Source of the DNA: Bacillus pumilus
GTDB lineage: Bacteria; Bacillota; Bacilli; Bacillales; Bacillaceae
Assembly (NCBI RefSeq): GCF_900186955.1
Contig: NZ_LT906438.1
Location: 1,550,001-1,614,000, forward strand
Reading direction: 5' to 3'
DNA: 64,000 nucleotides
Below are positions 36,844-46,919 of the stretch, one piece after another. The notes below the pieces were generated by a model, which did no database searches, was not told the origin of the DNA, and worked only from the letters and a program-made list of their open reading frames with translations. Position 1 is the stretch's first letter. Every line of letters begins with the position of its first letter. A program made the translations under genes and the position numbers.

Positions 36844-37842
36844 ATGTCAGGAGAAGTGCTTTCCCAGAATGAGATCGATGCATTATTATCCGCCATATCT
36901 ACAGGCGAAATGGATGCAGAAGAGCTGAAAAAAGAAGAAACGACGAAAAAAGTAAAGGTGTATGATTTTAAACGTGCACTTCGCTTTTCGAAAGACCAGA
37001 TTCGAAGTTTAACAAGGATTCACGATAACTTCGCTAGACTGCTCACCACACACTTTTCAGCTCAGCTAAGATCATATATTCAAATTACTGTCAGCTCGGT
37101 TGACCAAGTACCATACGAAGAATTTATTCGTTCGATTCCTAATATGACATTATTAAACTTATTTTATGTCAGCCCGCTTGAAGGAAGAATCATGCTTGAA
37201 GTGAACCCAACAATCGGCTATGCCATGATGGACAGGCTGATGGGCGGGATAGGCATTAGTCATAATAAGACAGAATCACTTACAGAAATCGAAACAAAGA
37301 TTATCTCAAACATGTTTGAGGGAGCTTTGGAAAATTACAGAGAAGCGTGGCAGTCCATAACCGACATCGAGCCTGAAATGGCAGATTTCGAGGTAAATCC
37401 CCAGTTTGTTCAAATGGTGTCACCAAACGAAACAGTTGTCGTCATTTCTCTTAATACACAAATTGGTGAGGTAAGCGGGGTTATTAACCTATGTATTCCT
37501 CATGTTGTATTAGAGCCTATTATTCCAAAGCTGTCTGTACACTACTGGATGCAGTCTGAACGAAATGAACCAAAACAACAAGAAACAAAGGCTATTGAAA
37601 AACGGATTATGACGGCAAAGATACCGGTAGTCGCAGAGCTAGGGGAATCGGAAATGACGGTGGAAGAGTTTTTGAATTTGGAAATTGGTGATTGTATTGC
37701 CTTGGACAAACCAGTAAATGCGCCTCTTACTGTTATGGTCGGAAATAAACCGAAATTCTTGGGACAGGCCGGCCGCGTGAATCGGAAACAGGCGATTCAA
37801 ATTCTAGATCACGACATAAGAGGTGAAGAAGATGGAGAATAA
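36844..37842 (+). CDS. fliM: Flagellar motor switch protein FliM
   Basis: C-ring protein that receives phospho-CheY. 332 residues: N-terminal CheY-binding LSQNEIDALLSAI-type peptide, a CheC-like middle domain (about 45-230) including NPTIGYAMMDRLMGG, and a C-terminal SpoA domain (about 260-325). Overlaps fliY, whose start is inside its end. Confidence 0.97.
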   Translation: MSGEVLSQNEIDALLSAISTGEMDAEELKKEETTKKVKVYDFKRALRFSKDQIRSLTRIHDNFARLLTTHFSAQLRSYIQITVSSVDQVPYEEFIRSIPNMTLLNLFYVSPLEGRIMLEVNPTIGYAMMDRLMGGIGISHNKTESLTEIETKIISNMFEGALENYREAWQSITDIEPEMADFEVNPQFVQMVSPNETVVVISLNTQIGEVSGVINLCIPHVVLEPIIPKLSVHYWMQSERNEPKQQETKAIEKRIMTAKIPVVAELGESEMTVEEFLNLEIGDCIALDKPVNAPLTVMVGNKPKFLGQAGRVNRKQAIQILDHDIRGEEDGE

Positions 37843-38956
37843 CGGAAGTAAATTATCACAAGACGAAATCGATGCGCTCCTTAAAGGAGGCAGCAATGAC
37901 GATATAGAGCCTGAAACAATCCTTTCTGCAATGGAGCAAGATGCCATTGGAGAAATCGGAAATATTTCATTCGGCAGTTCTGCTACAGCACTTTCAACCC
38001 TATTAAATCAAAAAGTGGAGATTACCACTCCAACTGTTACAGTGATTCAAAAAAGTATGCTGAATGAGGAATTTCCTCATCCGTATGTCGCGATTGAAGT
38101 GAATTATACGGAAGGCTTCAGCGCAAGTAACCTGCTTGTCGTCCAGCAAACAGATGCAGCAGTCATTGCGGACTTAATGATGGGCGGAGACGGGACAAAT
38201 GCTGACCCTTCTTTAAGCGAGATTCACTTAAGTGCAGTGCAAGAAGCGATGAACCAAATGATGGGTTCTGCTGCGACATCCATGTCGACGGTCTTTAATA
38301 AAAAGATTGATATTTCTCCGCCTCGCGTCGAATTACTTGATGTGAAAGAAGGAGAAGGAACAGACCGGATCCCAGCTGCAGAAATGCTTGTCAAAGTGTC
38401 CTTCAGATTAAAAATAGGAGAGCTCATTGATTCAAATATTATGCAGCTTTATCCTATTACATTTGCGAAAGATTTAATCGCAGAATTAACAGACCCAGCG
38501 CAGGAGGAAGAGCCGGTTCAAGACACGCAAGTGAGCACACCTGAACCTCAGCAGGCAGCACCTCAAACGCAGTCTGCACCAGCGCAGCAAGCTGCTCCGC
38601 CGAAAAGACAGGCGAAGCCAAAGCCGGCAGCACCTGTAAATGTGGCACCAGTTGAATTTGAAGCGTTCAGTGAGCCTCAGCATACAACAAGCCAGCTTGG
38701 AAATCTTGATATGCTGATGGACATTCCGCTTTCCATTACGGTGGAACTTGGAAGAACTCAGCGAAGTGTCAAAGAAGTCCTTGAGCTTTCAGCAGGAAGT
38801 ATCATTGAACTGGACAAACTTGCTGGTGAGCCAGTAGACATTCTAGTGAACAAACGAATCGTCGCCAAAGGGGAAGTCGTTGTCATTGATGAGAACTTTG
38901 GTGTTCGTGTGACTGATATTTTAAGTCAGTCAGAAAGACTTTCTAATTTAAAATAA
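37832..38956 (+). CDS. fliY: Motor switch phosphatase FliY
   Basis: C-ring protein combining FliN and CheC functions: it dephosphorylates CheY-P at the motor. 374 residues: N-terminal LSQDEIDALLKGG peptide (same motif as FliM), a CheC-like domain with two E-x2-N phosphatase sites (AIGEIGNISFG; VQEAMNQMM), a Pro/Gln/Ala-rich linker about 225-275, and a FliN/SpoA domain at the end (LDIPLSITVELG-type, from about 290). ATG 37832 is 6 bases after GAGGTG; GTG 37823 is a less likely earlier start. Confidence 0.96.
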   Translation: MENNGSKLSQDEIDALLKGGSNDDIEPETILSAMEQDAIGEIGNISFGSSATALSTLLNQKVEITTPTVTVIQKSMLNEEFPHPYVAIEVNYTEGFSASNLLVVQQTDAAVIADLMMGGDGTNADPSLSEIHLSAVQEAMNQMMGSAATSMSTVFNKKIDISPPRVELLDVKEGEGTDRIPAAEMLVKVSFRLKIGELIDSNIMQLYPITFAKDLIAELTDPAQEEEPVQDTQVSTPEPQQAAPQTQSAPAQQAAPPKRQAKPKPAAPVNVAPVEFEAFSEPQHTTSQLGNLDMLMDIPLSITVELGRTQRSVKEVLELSAGSIIELDKLAGEPVDILVNKRIVAKGEVVVIDENFGVRVTDILSQSERLSNLK

Positions 38957-38983
38957 ACAAACATACAGGGAGAGAATAAGTAA

Positions 38984-39346
38984 ATGGCTACTAAGGTATT
39001 AATCGTAGATGATGCAGCATTCATGAGAATGATGATAAAGGATATTCTTGTAAAAAACGGATTTGATGTAGTAGGAGAAGCAGAAAACGGCGCTCAAGCA
39101 GTTGAAAAATTTAAAGAAACATCTCCTGATCTTGTCACAATGGATATCACAATGCCAGAAATGGACGGGATCACAGCATTAAAAGAAATTAAACAAATCG
39201 ATGCTTCTGCAAAAATCATCATGTGTTCTGCAATGGGGCAGCAGTCAATGGTTATTGACGCGATCCAAGCAGGTGCAAAAGACTTTATCGTGAAGCCGTT
39301 CCAGGCAGACCGTGTACTTGAAGCAATTAATAAAACGTTAGGCTAA
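38984..39346 (+). CDS. cheY: Chemotaxis response regulator CheY
   Basis: Single-domain receiver (120 residues) phosphorylated by CheA at Asp54; CheY-P binds FliM and in Bacillus promotes counter-clockwise rotation. Acid pocket Asp9/Asp10, Thr/Ser switch in MCSAMGQQSM and Lys in DFIVKPF are all present. Lies between fliY and fliZ, away from the other che genes of the operon, as in B. subtilis. Confidence 0.98.
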   Translation: MATKVLIVDDAAFMRMMIKDILVKNGFDVVGEAENGAQAVEKFKETSPDLVTMDITMPEMDGITALKEIKQIDASAKIIMCSAMGQQSMVIDAIQAGAKDFIVKPFQADRVLEAINKTLG

Positions 39347-39361
39347 AAAAGGGTGTAAGAC

Positions 39362-40024
39362 TTGTTGAAAAAACGTTTGATATGTATAGCAATGATCAGT
39401 TTTATGCTTTTCTTAACGATACAGCCTGCCTCACTGTTTGCTGAAACGAAAGATCCTGAAAATGGCACAGTGAATGACTGGCTCAAAGAAGAGAAAGGCA
39501 GCAAAAAGGATACAGAAAAGACAACCACTGACAATCAAACGAATCCGGCAGAAGAAGTTCCCTCTTCTTCTGTCTCCATTATGGATTTTGTCAAAATGAT
39601 TGGTGCTTTACTTTTTGTCATCCTGCTCATATATGGATTGGTGAGATTTGTTGGTAAGCAAAACCGCTTACTTAAACCATTTCGCTATGTTGAAAATATT
39701 GGCGGAACGACGGTTGGCCAAAACCGTTCAGTCCAGCTTATCAAAGTGGGCAAACGAGTATTAGTTGTCGGAGTAGCGGACTCAATCCAGCTGCTAAAAG
39801 AAATTGATGATGAACAAGAATGTGAAGCGATCGTGAAACAATATGAAGAAGCGATGGAAAGTAAAACAGATTTACCAAAAATCGTTCAAAAATTCACATC
39901 TCAGATAAAGAAACAGGATCAGCCAACCACTTCTTCTTTTTCAGCCAATTTGAAGGCGCAGCTAGCCGAATTGAAAAAGACCCAATCAGAAGTCAGAAAG
40001 AAAGGCCCGAAACAAAATGAATGA
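39362..40024 (+). CDS. fliZ: Flagellar biosynthesis protein FliZ (FliO family)
   Basis: Membrane protein assisting FliP/export-gate assembly. 220 residues: signal-peptide-like N-terminus (LICIAMISFMLFLTIQP), an extracytoplasmic charged stretch, a membrane helix about 76-98 (MIGALLFVILLIYGLVRFVG), then a cytoplasmic FliO domain with NRSVQLIKVGKRVLVVGV. It starts with TTG (39362 or the adjacent TTG 39365) after AAAGGGTG. The fliP start lies inside its 3' end. Confidence 0.92.
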   Translation: MLKKRLICIAMISFMLFLTIQPASLFAETKDPENGTVNDWLKEEKGSKKDTEKTTTDNQTNPAEEVPSSSVSIMDFVKMIGALLFVILLIYGLVRFVGKQNRLLKPFRYVENIGGTTVGQNRSVQLIKVGKRVLVVGVADSIQLLKEIDDEQECEAIVKQYEEAMESKTDLPKIVQKFTSQIKKQDQPTTSSFSANLKAQLAELKKTQSEVRKKGPKQNE

Positions 40025-40682
40025 GTTTATCGATTTATTTAATTCCAGCGGTGCAGGGAATATTAGCACGTCTGTCCGTCTTCTTTTACTTTTAACCGTA
40101 TTTTCGGTTGCACCAGGCATTCTCATTTTAATGACGTGTTTTACACGAATTGTGATTGTACTTTCATTCGTTAGAACGTCACTTGCAACCAACTCAATGC
40201 CGCCAAACCAAGTGCTTGTAGGGCTTGCATTGTTTCTCACATTTTTTATCATGGCACCTACGTTCTCAGAGATTAATAAAGAGGCACTCACGCCGCTTTT
40301 AAATGATGACATTACGCTCAATCAGGCATATGAAAAAGCCGAAGTGCCCATTAAAGAATTTATGAGTAAACATACGAGACAGAAGGATTTGGCTTTATTT
40401 CTTAGTTACGCAAAAATCGATACACCTGAATCGATAAAAGATATTCCGTTAACGGCGATGGTACCCGCTTTTGCGATTTCAGAATTAAAGACGGCATTTC
40501 AAATTGGTTTCATGATCTTTATTCCCTTTTTAATTATTGACATGGTGGTCGCAAGTGTTCTGATGTCAATGGGGATGATGATGCTTCCGCCGGTTATGAT
40601 ATCGCTCCCTTTTAAAATATTGTTATTTGTTTTAGTCGATGGATGGTATTTGATTGTTAAATCTTTGCTGCAAAGCTTTTAG
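40017..40682 (+). CDS. fliP: Flagellar export gate protein FliP
   Basis: Core of the FliP5-FliQ4-FliR1 export channel. 221 residues with about four membrane helices and the signatures CFTRIVIVLSFVRTSL and FIPFLIIDMVVASVLMSMGM. Starts eight bases inside fliZ, so coupled; no ATG elsewhere fits. The downstream ATG at 40021 is out of frame. Confidence 0.97.
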   Translation: MNEFIDLFNSSGAGNISTSVRLLLLLTVFSVAPGILILMTCFTRIVIVLSFVRTSLATNSMPPNQVLVGLALFLTFFIMAPTFSEINKEALTPLLNDDITLNQAYEKAEVPIKEFMSKHTRQKDLALFLSYAKIDTPESIKDIPLTAMVPAFAISELKTAFQIGFMIFIPFLIIDMVVASVLMSMGMMMLPPVMISLPFKILLFVLVDGWYLIVKSLLQSF

Positions 40683-40698
40683 AGTAGGTGCTTAAAAC

Positions 40699-40968
40699 AT
40701 GAGTTCAGAATTTGTCATTACGATGGCTGAAAGATCAGTGTATGTGGTATTGCTTGTCAGTGGGCCGCTTCTAGCGCTCGCTCTTATTGTGGGACTGATT
40801 GTCAGTGTGTTTCAGGCGACAACCCAAATTCAAGAACAGACGCTTGCGTTCATTCCTAAAATTGTTGCAGTTCTTATCGGGCTTGTTGTGTTTGGTCCAT
40901 GGATGCTGTCAACCATTGTGTCCTTTACGACAGAGCTGTTCTCGAATTTAGATCGATTTGCAGGTTAA
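40699..40968 (+). CDS. fliQ: Flagellar export gate protein FliQ
   Basis: 89 residues, two membrane helices (about 15-37 and 50-75) with the family motif LIVSVFQATTQIQEQTLAFIPKI between them. Part of the export channel with FliP and FliR; gene order fliP-fliQ-fliR-flhB-flhA is intact. Confidence 0.97.
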   Translation: MSSEFVITMAERSVYVVLLVSGPLLALALIVGLIVSVFQATTQIQEQTLAFIPKIVAVLIGLVVFGPWMLSTIVSFTTELFSNLDRFAG

Positions 40969-40974
40969 CGAGCG

Positions 40975-41754
40975 ATGTCAATCATAGAATTATTCCCTGC
41001 TTTTCTATTAGTTTTTATTCGGATCACCGCTTTTTTTGTGACAGTACCGCTTTTAGCGCATAGAACGATCCCAGCTGTACACAGAGTTGGATTCTCTCTG
41101 TTTTTAGCCGTGATTAGTTTTAGCACGATTAAGGAACCGCCAGCACTCGACATAGACGGTCTTTATATGATGCTTGCGGTGAAAGAAGCAATGGTCGGAC
41201 TTCTGCTTGGTTTGATTGCATATATCATGGTGTCCGCTGTTCAAATTGCCGGCTCATTTATTGATTTTCAAATGGGCTTTGCGATCGCCAATGTGATTGA
41301 TCCGCAAACAGGGGCGCAAACGCCGCTGATGGGGCAGTTTTTTTATACGGTCACATTGCTATTGATGCTGGCAACCAATGCACACCACCTGCTGCTTGAT
41401 GGAATCTATTACAGCTTTCAATATATTGCAGTTGATCAGTACGCACTGAATTTCGGCAGTGAATCCTTTGCTTATTTTATTGCAAAGAGCTTCAACCAAA
41501 TGTTCATCATTGCCTTTCAAATCTCAGCACCGGTCGTTGCCAGCTTGTTTTTGGTCGATTTGGCACTGGGCATTGTGGCACGAACAGTTCCGCAGATGAA
41601 CGTTTTTGTTGTCGGACTTCCTATTAAAATGGGTGTGAGTTTTATTATGATCATCATCTGTATGGGCGTCATCTTCGGGGTTGTCCAAAATACATTTGAT
41701 ACGATTGTACTCACCATGAGGAATTTCTTAGCATTGGTCGGTGGTTCGTCATGA
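40975..41754 (+). CDS. fliR: Flagellar export gate protein FliR
   Basis: 259 residues, about six hydrophobic helices; caps the FliPQR channel. Family segments: FQMGFAIANVIDPQTGAQTPLMGQF and LVDLALGIVARTVPQMNVFVVGLP. Ribosome site before ATG 40975 is weak (CAGGTTAACGAG) and the gap to fliQ is only 6 bases, so coupling is likely. Stop overlaps flhB (ATGATG). Confidence 0.96.
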   Translation: MSIIELFPAFLLVFIRITAFFVTVPLLAHRTIPAVHRVGFSLFLAVISFSTIKEPPALDIDGLYMMLAVKEAMVGLLLGLIAYIMVSAVQIAGSFIDFQMGFAIANVIDPQTGAQTPLMGQFFYTVTLLLMLATNAHHLLLDGIYYSFQYIAVDQYALNFGSESFAYFIAKSFNQMFIIAFQISAPVVASLFLVDLALGIVARTVPQMNVFVVGLPIKMGVSFIMIIICMGVIFGVVQNTFDTIVLTMRNFLALVGGSS

Positions 41755-42839
41755 TGACAAGACTTAGACTAGACTTGCAATTTTTCGCAGGCGAAAAAAC
41801 AGAAAAAGCAACGCCGAAAAAGAGACAAGATTCACGTAAAAAAGGTCAGGTTGCCAAAAGTACCGACGTCAATACAGCCATCTCATTTCTATTAATCTTT
41901 TTATCATTCTTTTTTATTGGGCCTTTTATGAAAGAGCGTATTATTGCGCTCATTGAACGTTTTTATTCAACAACGATGCTAATGAAGGTTAGCACATCTA
42001 ATATTCATCAACTATTTGTGCAATTGCTTCAGGAAACAGGAATCCTCCTCATGCCAATCCTTGGTGTTGGTATGCTGGCAGGGATCATCAGTAACTATTT
42101 GCAAGTTGGTTTTCTCTTTTCGACAGAAGTAATCAAACCAAAATTAGAAAAACTCGATCCAATCAAAGGGTTTAAACGGATATACAGTATTCGAGCCCTC
42201 GTAGAGCTATTAAAATCCATTTTGAAAATTGGTTTAATTGGTTTTGCGACATTTATTGCACTTTGGATGCACTTTGACGAAATCCTGAGGCTTCCTTTAT
42301 TAACAGCAGAGGAAACCCTTCATTTCGTCGCAAATATGACCTTGATTATGGGGCTATATGCAGCAGGTGCTCTCATGATCTTAGCAGGGCTTGATTATAT
42401 GTATCAGAAATTTGATTATGAAAAAAACTTACGGATGTCCAAACAAGACATCAAAGATGAGTATAAAAAATCAGAGGGTGACCCGCTCATAAAATCTAAG
42501 ATTAAACAGCGCCAGCGGGAAATGGCCATGAGACGGATGATGCAGGAAGTCCCAAAAGCGGACGTCATCATTACAAACCCAACCCACTATGCAATTGCTT
42601 TGAAATATGACGAAGAAAAGATGGACGCGCCCTTTGTTGTGGCAAAGGGAACAGATATTTTAGCTTTGAAAATTAGAACGATTGCGAAAGAGCACGATAT
42701 CATGACCGTAGAAAACCGGCCGCTCGCTCGGGCACTATATGATCAGGTCGACATCGACCAAGCGGTCCCAGAGGAATACTTTAAGGCGATCGCAGAAATT
42801 TTAGCTTACGTCTATAAAACGAAACAAAAGATTTTATGA
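41751..42839 (+). CDS. flhB: Flagellar export specificity switch FlhB
   Basis: Export-gate protein that changes substrate class after self-cleavage. 362 residues: GEKTEKATPKKRQDSRKKGQ N-terminal motif, four membrane helices (about 30-210), and a cytoplasmic domain with the intact autocleavage motif NPTH near 276-279 followed by YAIALKYDEEKMDAP. ATG 41751 and 41754 are both possible starts. Compare YlqH (15277), a tail-only relative lacking NPTH. Confidence 0.97.
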   Translation: MMTRLRLDLQFFAGEKTEKATPKKRQDSRKKGQVAKSTDVNTAISFLLIFLSFFFIGPFMKERIIALIERFYSTTMLMKVSTSNIHQLFVQLLQETGILLMPILGVGMLAGIISNYLQVGFLFSTEVIKPKLEKLDPIKGFKRIYSIRALVELLKSILKIGLIGFATFIALWMHFDEILRLPLLTAEETLHFVANMTLIMGLYAAGALMILAGLDYMYQKFDYEKNLRMSKQDIKDEYKKSEGDPLIKSKIKQRQREMAMRRMMQEVPKADVIITNPTHYAIALKYDEEKMDAPFVVAKGTDILALKIRTIAKEHDIMTVENRPLARALYDQVDIDQAVPEEYFKAIAEILAYVYKTKQKIL

Positions 42840-42868
42840 ATTTTTGGTTTTAAAAGGAGAGAACAGGC

Positions 42869-44902
42869 ATGTCAGCAAGAGATTTATCTGTTATATTCAG
42901 TGTTATTTTAATTGTGGCGATGCTGGTCATACCGTTTCCGCCAATGCTATTAAGTATTTTAATCATTATTAATATTTCTCTTGCGCTTATCGTGCTTCTC
43001 ACCACTATGAACATGCAAGAACCACTGGAATTTTCAATTTTTCCATCATTGCTTTTGCTCTTAACACTGTTTCGTTTAGGGCTTAACATCTCTACAACAC
43101 GTTCTATTCTTTCAACAGGAGATGCTGGAAAGGTTGTAGAAACGTTTGGTTCATTTGTTGTTGGAGGAAATATCATCGTTGGTCTCGTTGTTTTCCTTAT
43201 TCTGATCATCATTCAGTTTATTGTTATTACTAAAGGGGCTGAGCGTGTATCAGAGGTTGCGGCAAGATTTACACTTGATGCGATGCCAGGTAAACAAATG
43301 AGTATTGACGCTGATTTAAATGCAGGGATGCTGACAGAAAGTGAAGCAAGAAACCGCCGTGAAAAAGTAGCGAGGGAAGCAGACTTTTATGGAGCGATGG
43401 ACGGTGCCAGTAAGTTCGTTAAAGGGGACGCCATCGCTGGTATTATCATCGTTATCATCAATATTATATTTGGAATTATTATTGGGATGCTTCAGCAAGG
43501 CATGTCGATTCAAGAATCAGCTTCCCACTTTACCCTGTTAACAGTAGGGGACGGAATTGTTTCTCAAATTCCGGCACTCCTCATTTCAACGGCGACAGGG
43601 ATTGTTGTTACGAGAGCAGCTTCTAACGGAAACCTTGGATCAGACATTACAGGTCAGCTCTTTGCATTCCCAGCCATGCTTTATGTCACAGCAGGCACGA
43701 TCTTCCTTCTTGGGCTGTTTACACCAATCGGCATACTTTTGACAGGACCGATCGCAGGTTTAATTGCACTTGGCGCATACATGATGTCGAAAAACAAACA
43801 AGACCAAGAAGAAATTGAAGAGGTACTGGAGGAACAGGCAGAGGTAGAAGAGATGAAAAGTCCAGAAAGCGTCATTCATCTTTTGCAAATGGATGCCATT
43901 GAATTTGAATTTGGCTACGGCTTGATTCCGCTAGCCGATGCAAATCAAGGCGGGGACCTGTTAGACCGAATTGTGATGATCCGAAGGCAGCTTGCCCTCG
44001 AACTAGGTCTTGTGATTCCAGTTGTCCGAATTCGAGACAACATTGCACTTAACCCAAATGAGTATCGACTTAAAATAAAAGGGAACGAAGTAGCAAAAGG
44101 AGAGCTGCTGCTTGATCATTACTTAGCGATGTCTCCAACGCCTGATGATGATCCGATTGAAGGGATTGAAACAATTGAGCCATCCTTTGGTCTTCCGGCT
44201 AAATGGATCTCAGAAGCAGAAAAAGATCAGGCTGAGATGCTTGGCTATACGGTTGTAGATCCTGCATCGGTTGTGTCTACTCACATCACAGAGAAAATTA
44301 GACAAAACACACACGAACTGCTCGGGCGCCAAGAAACGAAGCAATTAATCGATCATCTAAAAGAAAGTTATCCTGTCTTAGTGGATGAGGTGACGCCAAA
44401 CCCACTAGCAGTTGGTGATATTCAAAAAGTGTTGGCAAAACTGCTGAAAGAAAAGGTTTCTATTCGAAATCTTGTCACCATTTTTGAGACGCTTGCAGAC
44501 TACGGAAAATTAACGACGGATACAGATTTGTTAACAGAGTATGTCAGACAGGCGCTGGCAAGACAGATTACTGCACAATATGCGAGAGAAAATGAATCGC
44601 TCAAAGTCGTGACATGCTCAGGCCGAGTGGAAAAGGTGATTGCTGACAGCGTACAGCAGACAGAGCATGGCAACTACTTATCGTTAGATCCAGAATCCTC
44701 TGAAAGTGTGATTCAATCAGTGGCGAGAGAAATTGAACAGCTTTCGCTTCGTCAGGAAACGCCGGTTCTATTGTGCTCACCTCCTATAAGAATGTACGTC
44801 AAGCAGCTGTTAGAAAGATATTTCCCGGATTTACCGGTACTATCTTATAACGAACTAGAAGCAAATGTGGAAGTACAGAGCATCGGAGTGGTGGATATCT
44901 AA
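42869..44902 (+). CDS. flhA: Flagellar export gate protein FlhA
   Basis: Nonameric gate whose cytoplasmic ring docks chaperones and substrates. 677 residues: eight membrane helices in the first about 310 residues with FHIPEP-type cytoplasmic loop (AARFTLDAMPGKQMSIDADLNAG), then a linker and large cytoplasmic domain. ATG follows AAAAGGAGAG. Last codon overlaps the flhF start. Confidence 0.97.
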   Translation: MSARDLSVIFSVILIVAMLVIPFPPMLLSILIIINISLALIVLLTTMNMQEPLEFSIFPSLLLLLTLFRLGLNISTTRSILSTGDAGKVVETFGSFVVGGNIIVGLVVFLILIIIQFIVITKGAERVSEVAARFTLDAMPGKQMSIDADLNAGMLTESEARNRREKVAREADFYGAMDGASKFVKGDAIAGIIIVIINIIFGIIIGMLQQGMSIQESASHFTLLTVGDGIVSQIPALLISTATGIVVTRAASNGNLGSDITGQLFAFPAMLYVTAGTIFLLGLFTPIGILLTGPIAGLIALGAYMMSKNKQDQEEIEEVLEEQAEVEEMKSPESVIHLLQMDAIEFEFGYGLIPLADANQGGDLLDRIVMIRRQLALELGLVIPVVRIRDNIALNPNEYRLKIKGNEVAKGELLLDHYLAMSPTPDDDPIEGIETIEPSFGLPAKWISEAEKDQAEMLGYTVVDPASVVSTHITEKIRQNTHELLGRQETKQLIDHLKESYPVLVDEVTPNPLAVGDIQKVLAKLLKEKVSIRNLVTIFETLADYGKLTTDTDLLTEYVRQALARQITAQYARENESLKVVTCSGRVEKVIADSVQQTEHGNYLSLDPESSESVIQSVAREIEQLSLRQETPVLLCSPPIRMYVKQLLERYFPDLPVLSYNELEANVEVQSIGVVDI

Positions 44903-46017
44903 TGAAAATGAAAAAAATCACAGCGAATTCAATGCAGGAGGCAACGATTCAAATTAGGCAGCAGCTTGGAAAGGATGCCGTCATTTTAAATTCCAAAACC
45001 GTTGTGAAACGAAAGCTGTTCGGTTTAAAGAAACAGCAAATGGTTGAAGTGATTGCAGTGCTGGATCAAGATTTTGAAGAAAGAGCGGGTAAAGGTGGAC
45101 ACCCTGCGCCTCCTCTTCCAGTATTTCCGAAAAAGGAGCAGATTCAACACCGGCCTGAAGAGCTGTCTCTTGCTCCTGAGGCAGTGAAACCAGTACCTTC
45201 TCAAGCTCAGTCTTTAGAATATGCGAGGAATGAGCGGCATGCTGGTATTCTGCCTGATCCTCTCATGGCAATCGATCAAAAACTGAAGGATCAAGGTCTT
45301 GATGATGTCATTCGAGACGAATGCCTCAAAGGTCTTTTAACGAAGGGTGCTGTCAAGGAAGATCAAATTCAAAAAGAACTTGAACAACAGCTGACAGATA
45401 TGCTGCCGGCTCACACCTCTGATGAGCCGATGATTCGTTCAAAATACATTGTGCTGTTTGGTTCAACTGGAGCTGGTAAAACAACAACGATTGCAAAGCT
45501 CGCTGCCAAAACGGCCATTCAGAAGCAAAAGAAAATCGCTTTTATTACAACAGATACGTACCGAATTGCAGCGATCGAACAACTGAAAACATATGCGGAA
45601 CTGCTCAATGCACCGCTTGAGGTTTGTTATTCGAGAGAGGATTTTGTAAAAGCTCAAGAGACGTTTAAAGAGTATGATCATATTTTCGTAGACACAGCGG
45701 GTCGTAACTTTAAAGAAGAAGCGTATATCAAAGAGCTGACAGACATCATTCCATTTAATGAAAGCATTCAAAGTTTCCTAGTGATGAGTGCGACCTCGAA
45801 GTATCAGGACATGAAAGCCATGGTTAAACGCTTTGAACACGTTCCAATCGATCAATTCATTTTTACAAAGGTAGATGAAACAGACACGATGGGAACCATC
45901 TTTCAAATCATTGCAGACTCTCAAATTGGACTTGGCTTTTTAACAAATGGTCAAAATGTTCCTGAGGATATTCTTGAGGGCTCTCCTCTTGAATTAACAA
46001 GGATGGTCTTACAATGA
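44902..46017 (+). CDS. flhF: SRP-type GTPase FlhF
   Basis: Third SRP GTPase (with Ffh and FtsY), which places the flagellar basal body. 371 residues: variable B domain about 1-120, then an NG domain with G1 GSTGAGKTTT near 188, TDTYRIAAIEQLKTYAE and DTAGRNF near 265, and TKVDETDTMG near 325. Overlaps flhA (TAATG) and flhG (ATGATGA). FlhG activates its GTPase through an N-terminal peptide. Confidence 0.96.
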   Translation: MKMKKITANSMQEATIQIRQQLGKDAVILNSKTVVKRKLFGLKKQQMVEVIAVLDQDFEERAGKGGHPAPPLPVFPKKEQIQHRPEELSLAPEAVKPVPSQAQSLEYARNERHAGILPDPLMAIDQKLKDQGLDDVIRDECLKGLLTKGAVKEDQIQKELEQQLTDMLPAHTSDEPMIRSKYIVLFGSTGAGKTTTIAKLAAKTAIQKQKKIAFITTDTYRIAAIEQLKTYAELLNAPLEVCYSREDFVKAQETFKEYDHIFVDTAGRNFKEEAYIKELTDIIPFNESIQSFLVMSATSKYQDMKAMVKRFEHVPIDQFIFTKVDETDTMGTIFQIIADSQIGLGFLTNGQNVPEDILEGSPLELTRMVLQ

Positions 46018-46919
46018 TGAAGCCCGACCAAGCAGAAGGTTTAAGAAAGCTCGTTCAGCAGAATCAAACGATCGCACCAGCTCCTCTTGGTATAAGCGGA
46101 CAGGCAAAAACCATTGCTGTCATGAGCGGTAAAGGTGGGATTGGAAAATCGAATTTGACGCTGAATATGGCACTGTCTATCGCAAATGCAGGGAAGCGAG
46201 TGTTAGTCATCGACCTTGATTTTGGTATGGGGAATATTGATATTTTACTAGGAAAAACTTCGACTAGCTCTATATTAGATGTTCTTGTCAGGAAGAAATC
46301 CTTCCAAGCAGCTATGACCCAAGGCACGAACAACCTTTATTACATTTCTGGTGGCAGCGGACTTGAACAGCTGTTTTCTTTAGATAAAGATCAATGGTCG
46401 TTCTTTCTAGAGGAAATGGAAAGAATGATGCACGACTTTGATTGTATCTTCTTTGATATGGGGGCTGGCTTGTCTAAAGATCAACTGCCTTTTGTTTTAT
46501 CAGCAGGAGAAGTTGTGGTTGTGACAACGCCAGAACCAACATCAATCATGGATGCCTACAGCGCAATTAAACACTTAGCGATTCATCAGTTCGAACAATC
46601 TGTGCAAATCATTGTCAACCGGTGTAAAACCCCGTCAGAAGGGTCAGAAACCTACCGGAAATTAGCAGGAGTGGTCACATCATTTTTACACAGAAAACTA
46701 GTATTTGCTGGTGCTGTGCCGGATGATCCTGCGGTTCCAAAAGCGGTGGCTGAACAAATTCCATTTTATATGAAGCAGCCACATTCACGGCTGAGTAAAA
46801 CGATCAAGATGCTGGCAGAGACACTTTATCAACAGCAGATAAGAGAGGCACAGAGAGAGCAGCATACGTTTATAGATAAGTTGTCCTCTTTTTTTAAAAG
46901 GAGGAAGGTGGACTCATGA
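46014..46919 (+). CDS. flhG: MinD-like ATPase FlhG (YlxH)
   Basis: Sets flagellar number and pattern with FlhF. 301 residues: N-terminal DQAEGLRKLV peptide (the FlhF-activating DQAxxLR motif), deviant Walker A SGKGGIGKSN near 37-46, DLDFGMGNIDILLG, and a C-terminal amphipathic, basic membrane-targeting tail (FIDKLSSFFKRRK). ATG 46014 or 46017. Overlaps cheB (ATGA). Confidence 0.95.
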   Translation: MMKPDQAEGLRKLVQQNQTIAPAPLGISGQAKTIAVMSGKGGIGKSNLTLNMALSIANAGKRVLVIDLDFGMGNIDILLGKTSTSSILDVLVRKKSFQAAMTQGTNNLYYISGGSGLEQLFSLDKDQWSFFLEEMERMMHDFDCIFFDMGAGLSKDQLPFVLSAGEVVVVTTPEPTSIMDAYSAIKHLAIHQFEQSVQIIVNRCKTPSEGSETYRKLAGVVTSFLHRKLVFAGAVPDDPAVPKAVAEQIPFYMKQPHSRLSKTIKMLAETLYQQQIREAQREQHTFIDKLSSFFKRRKVDS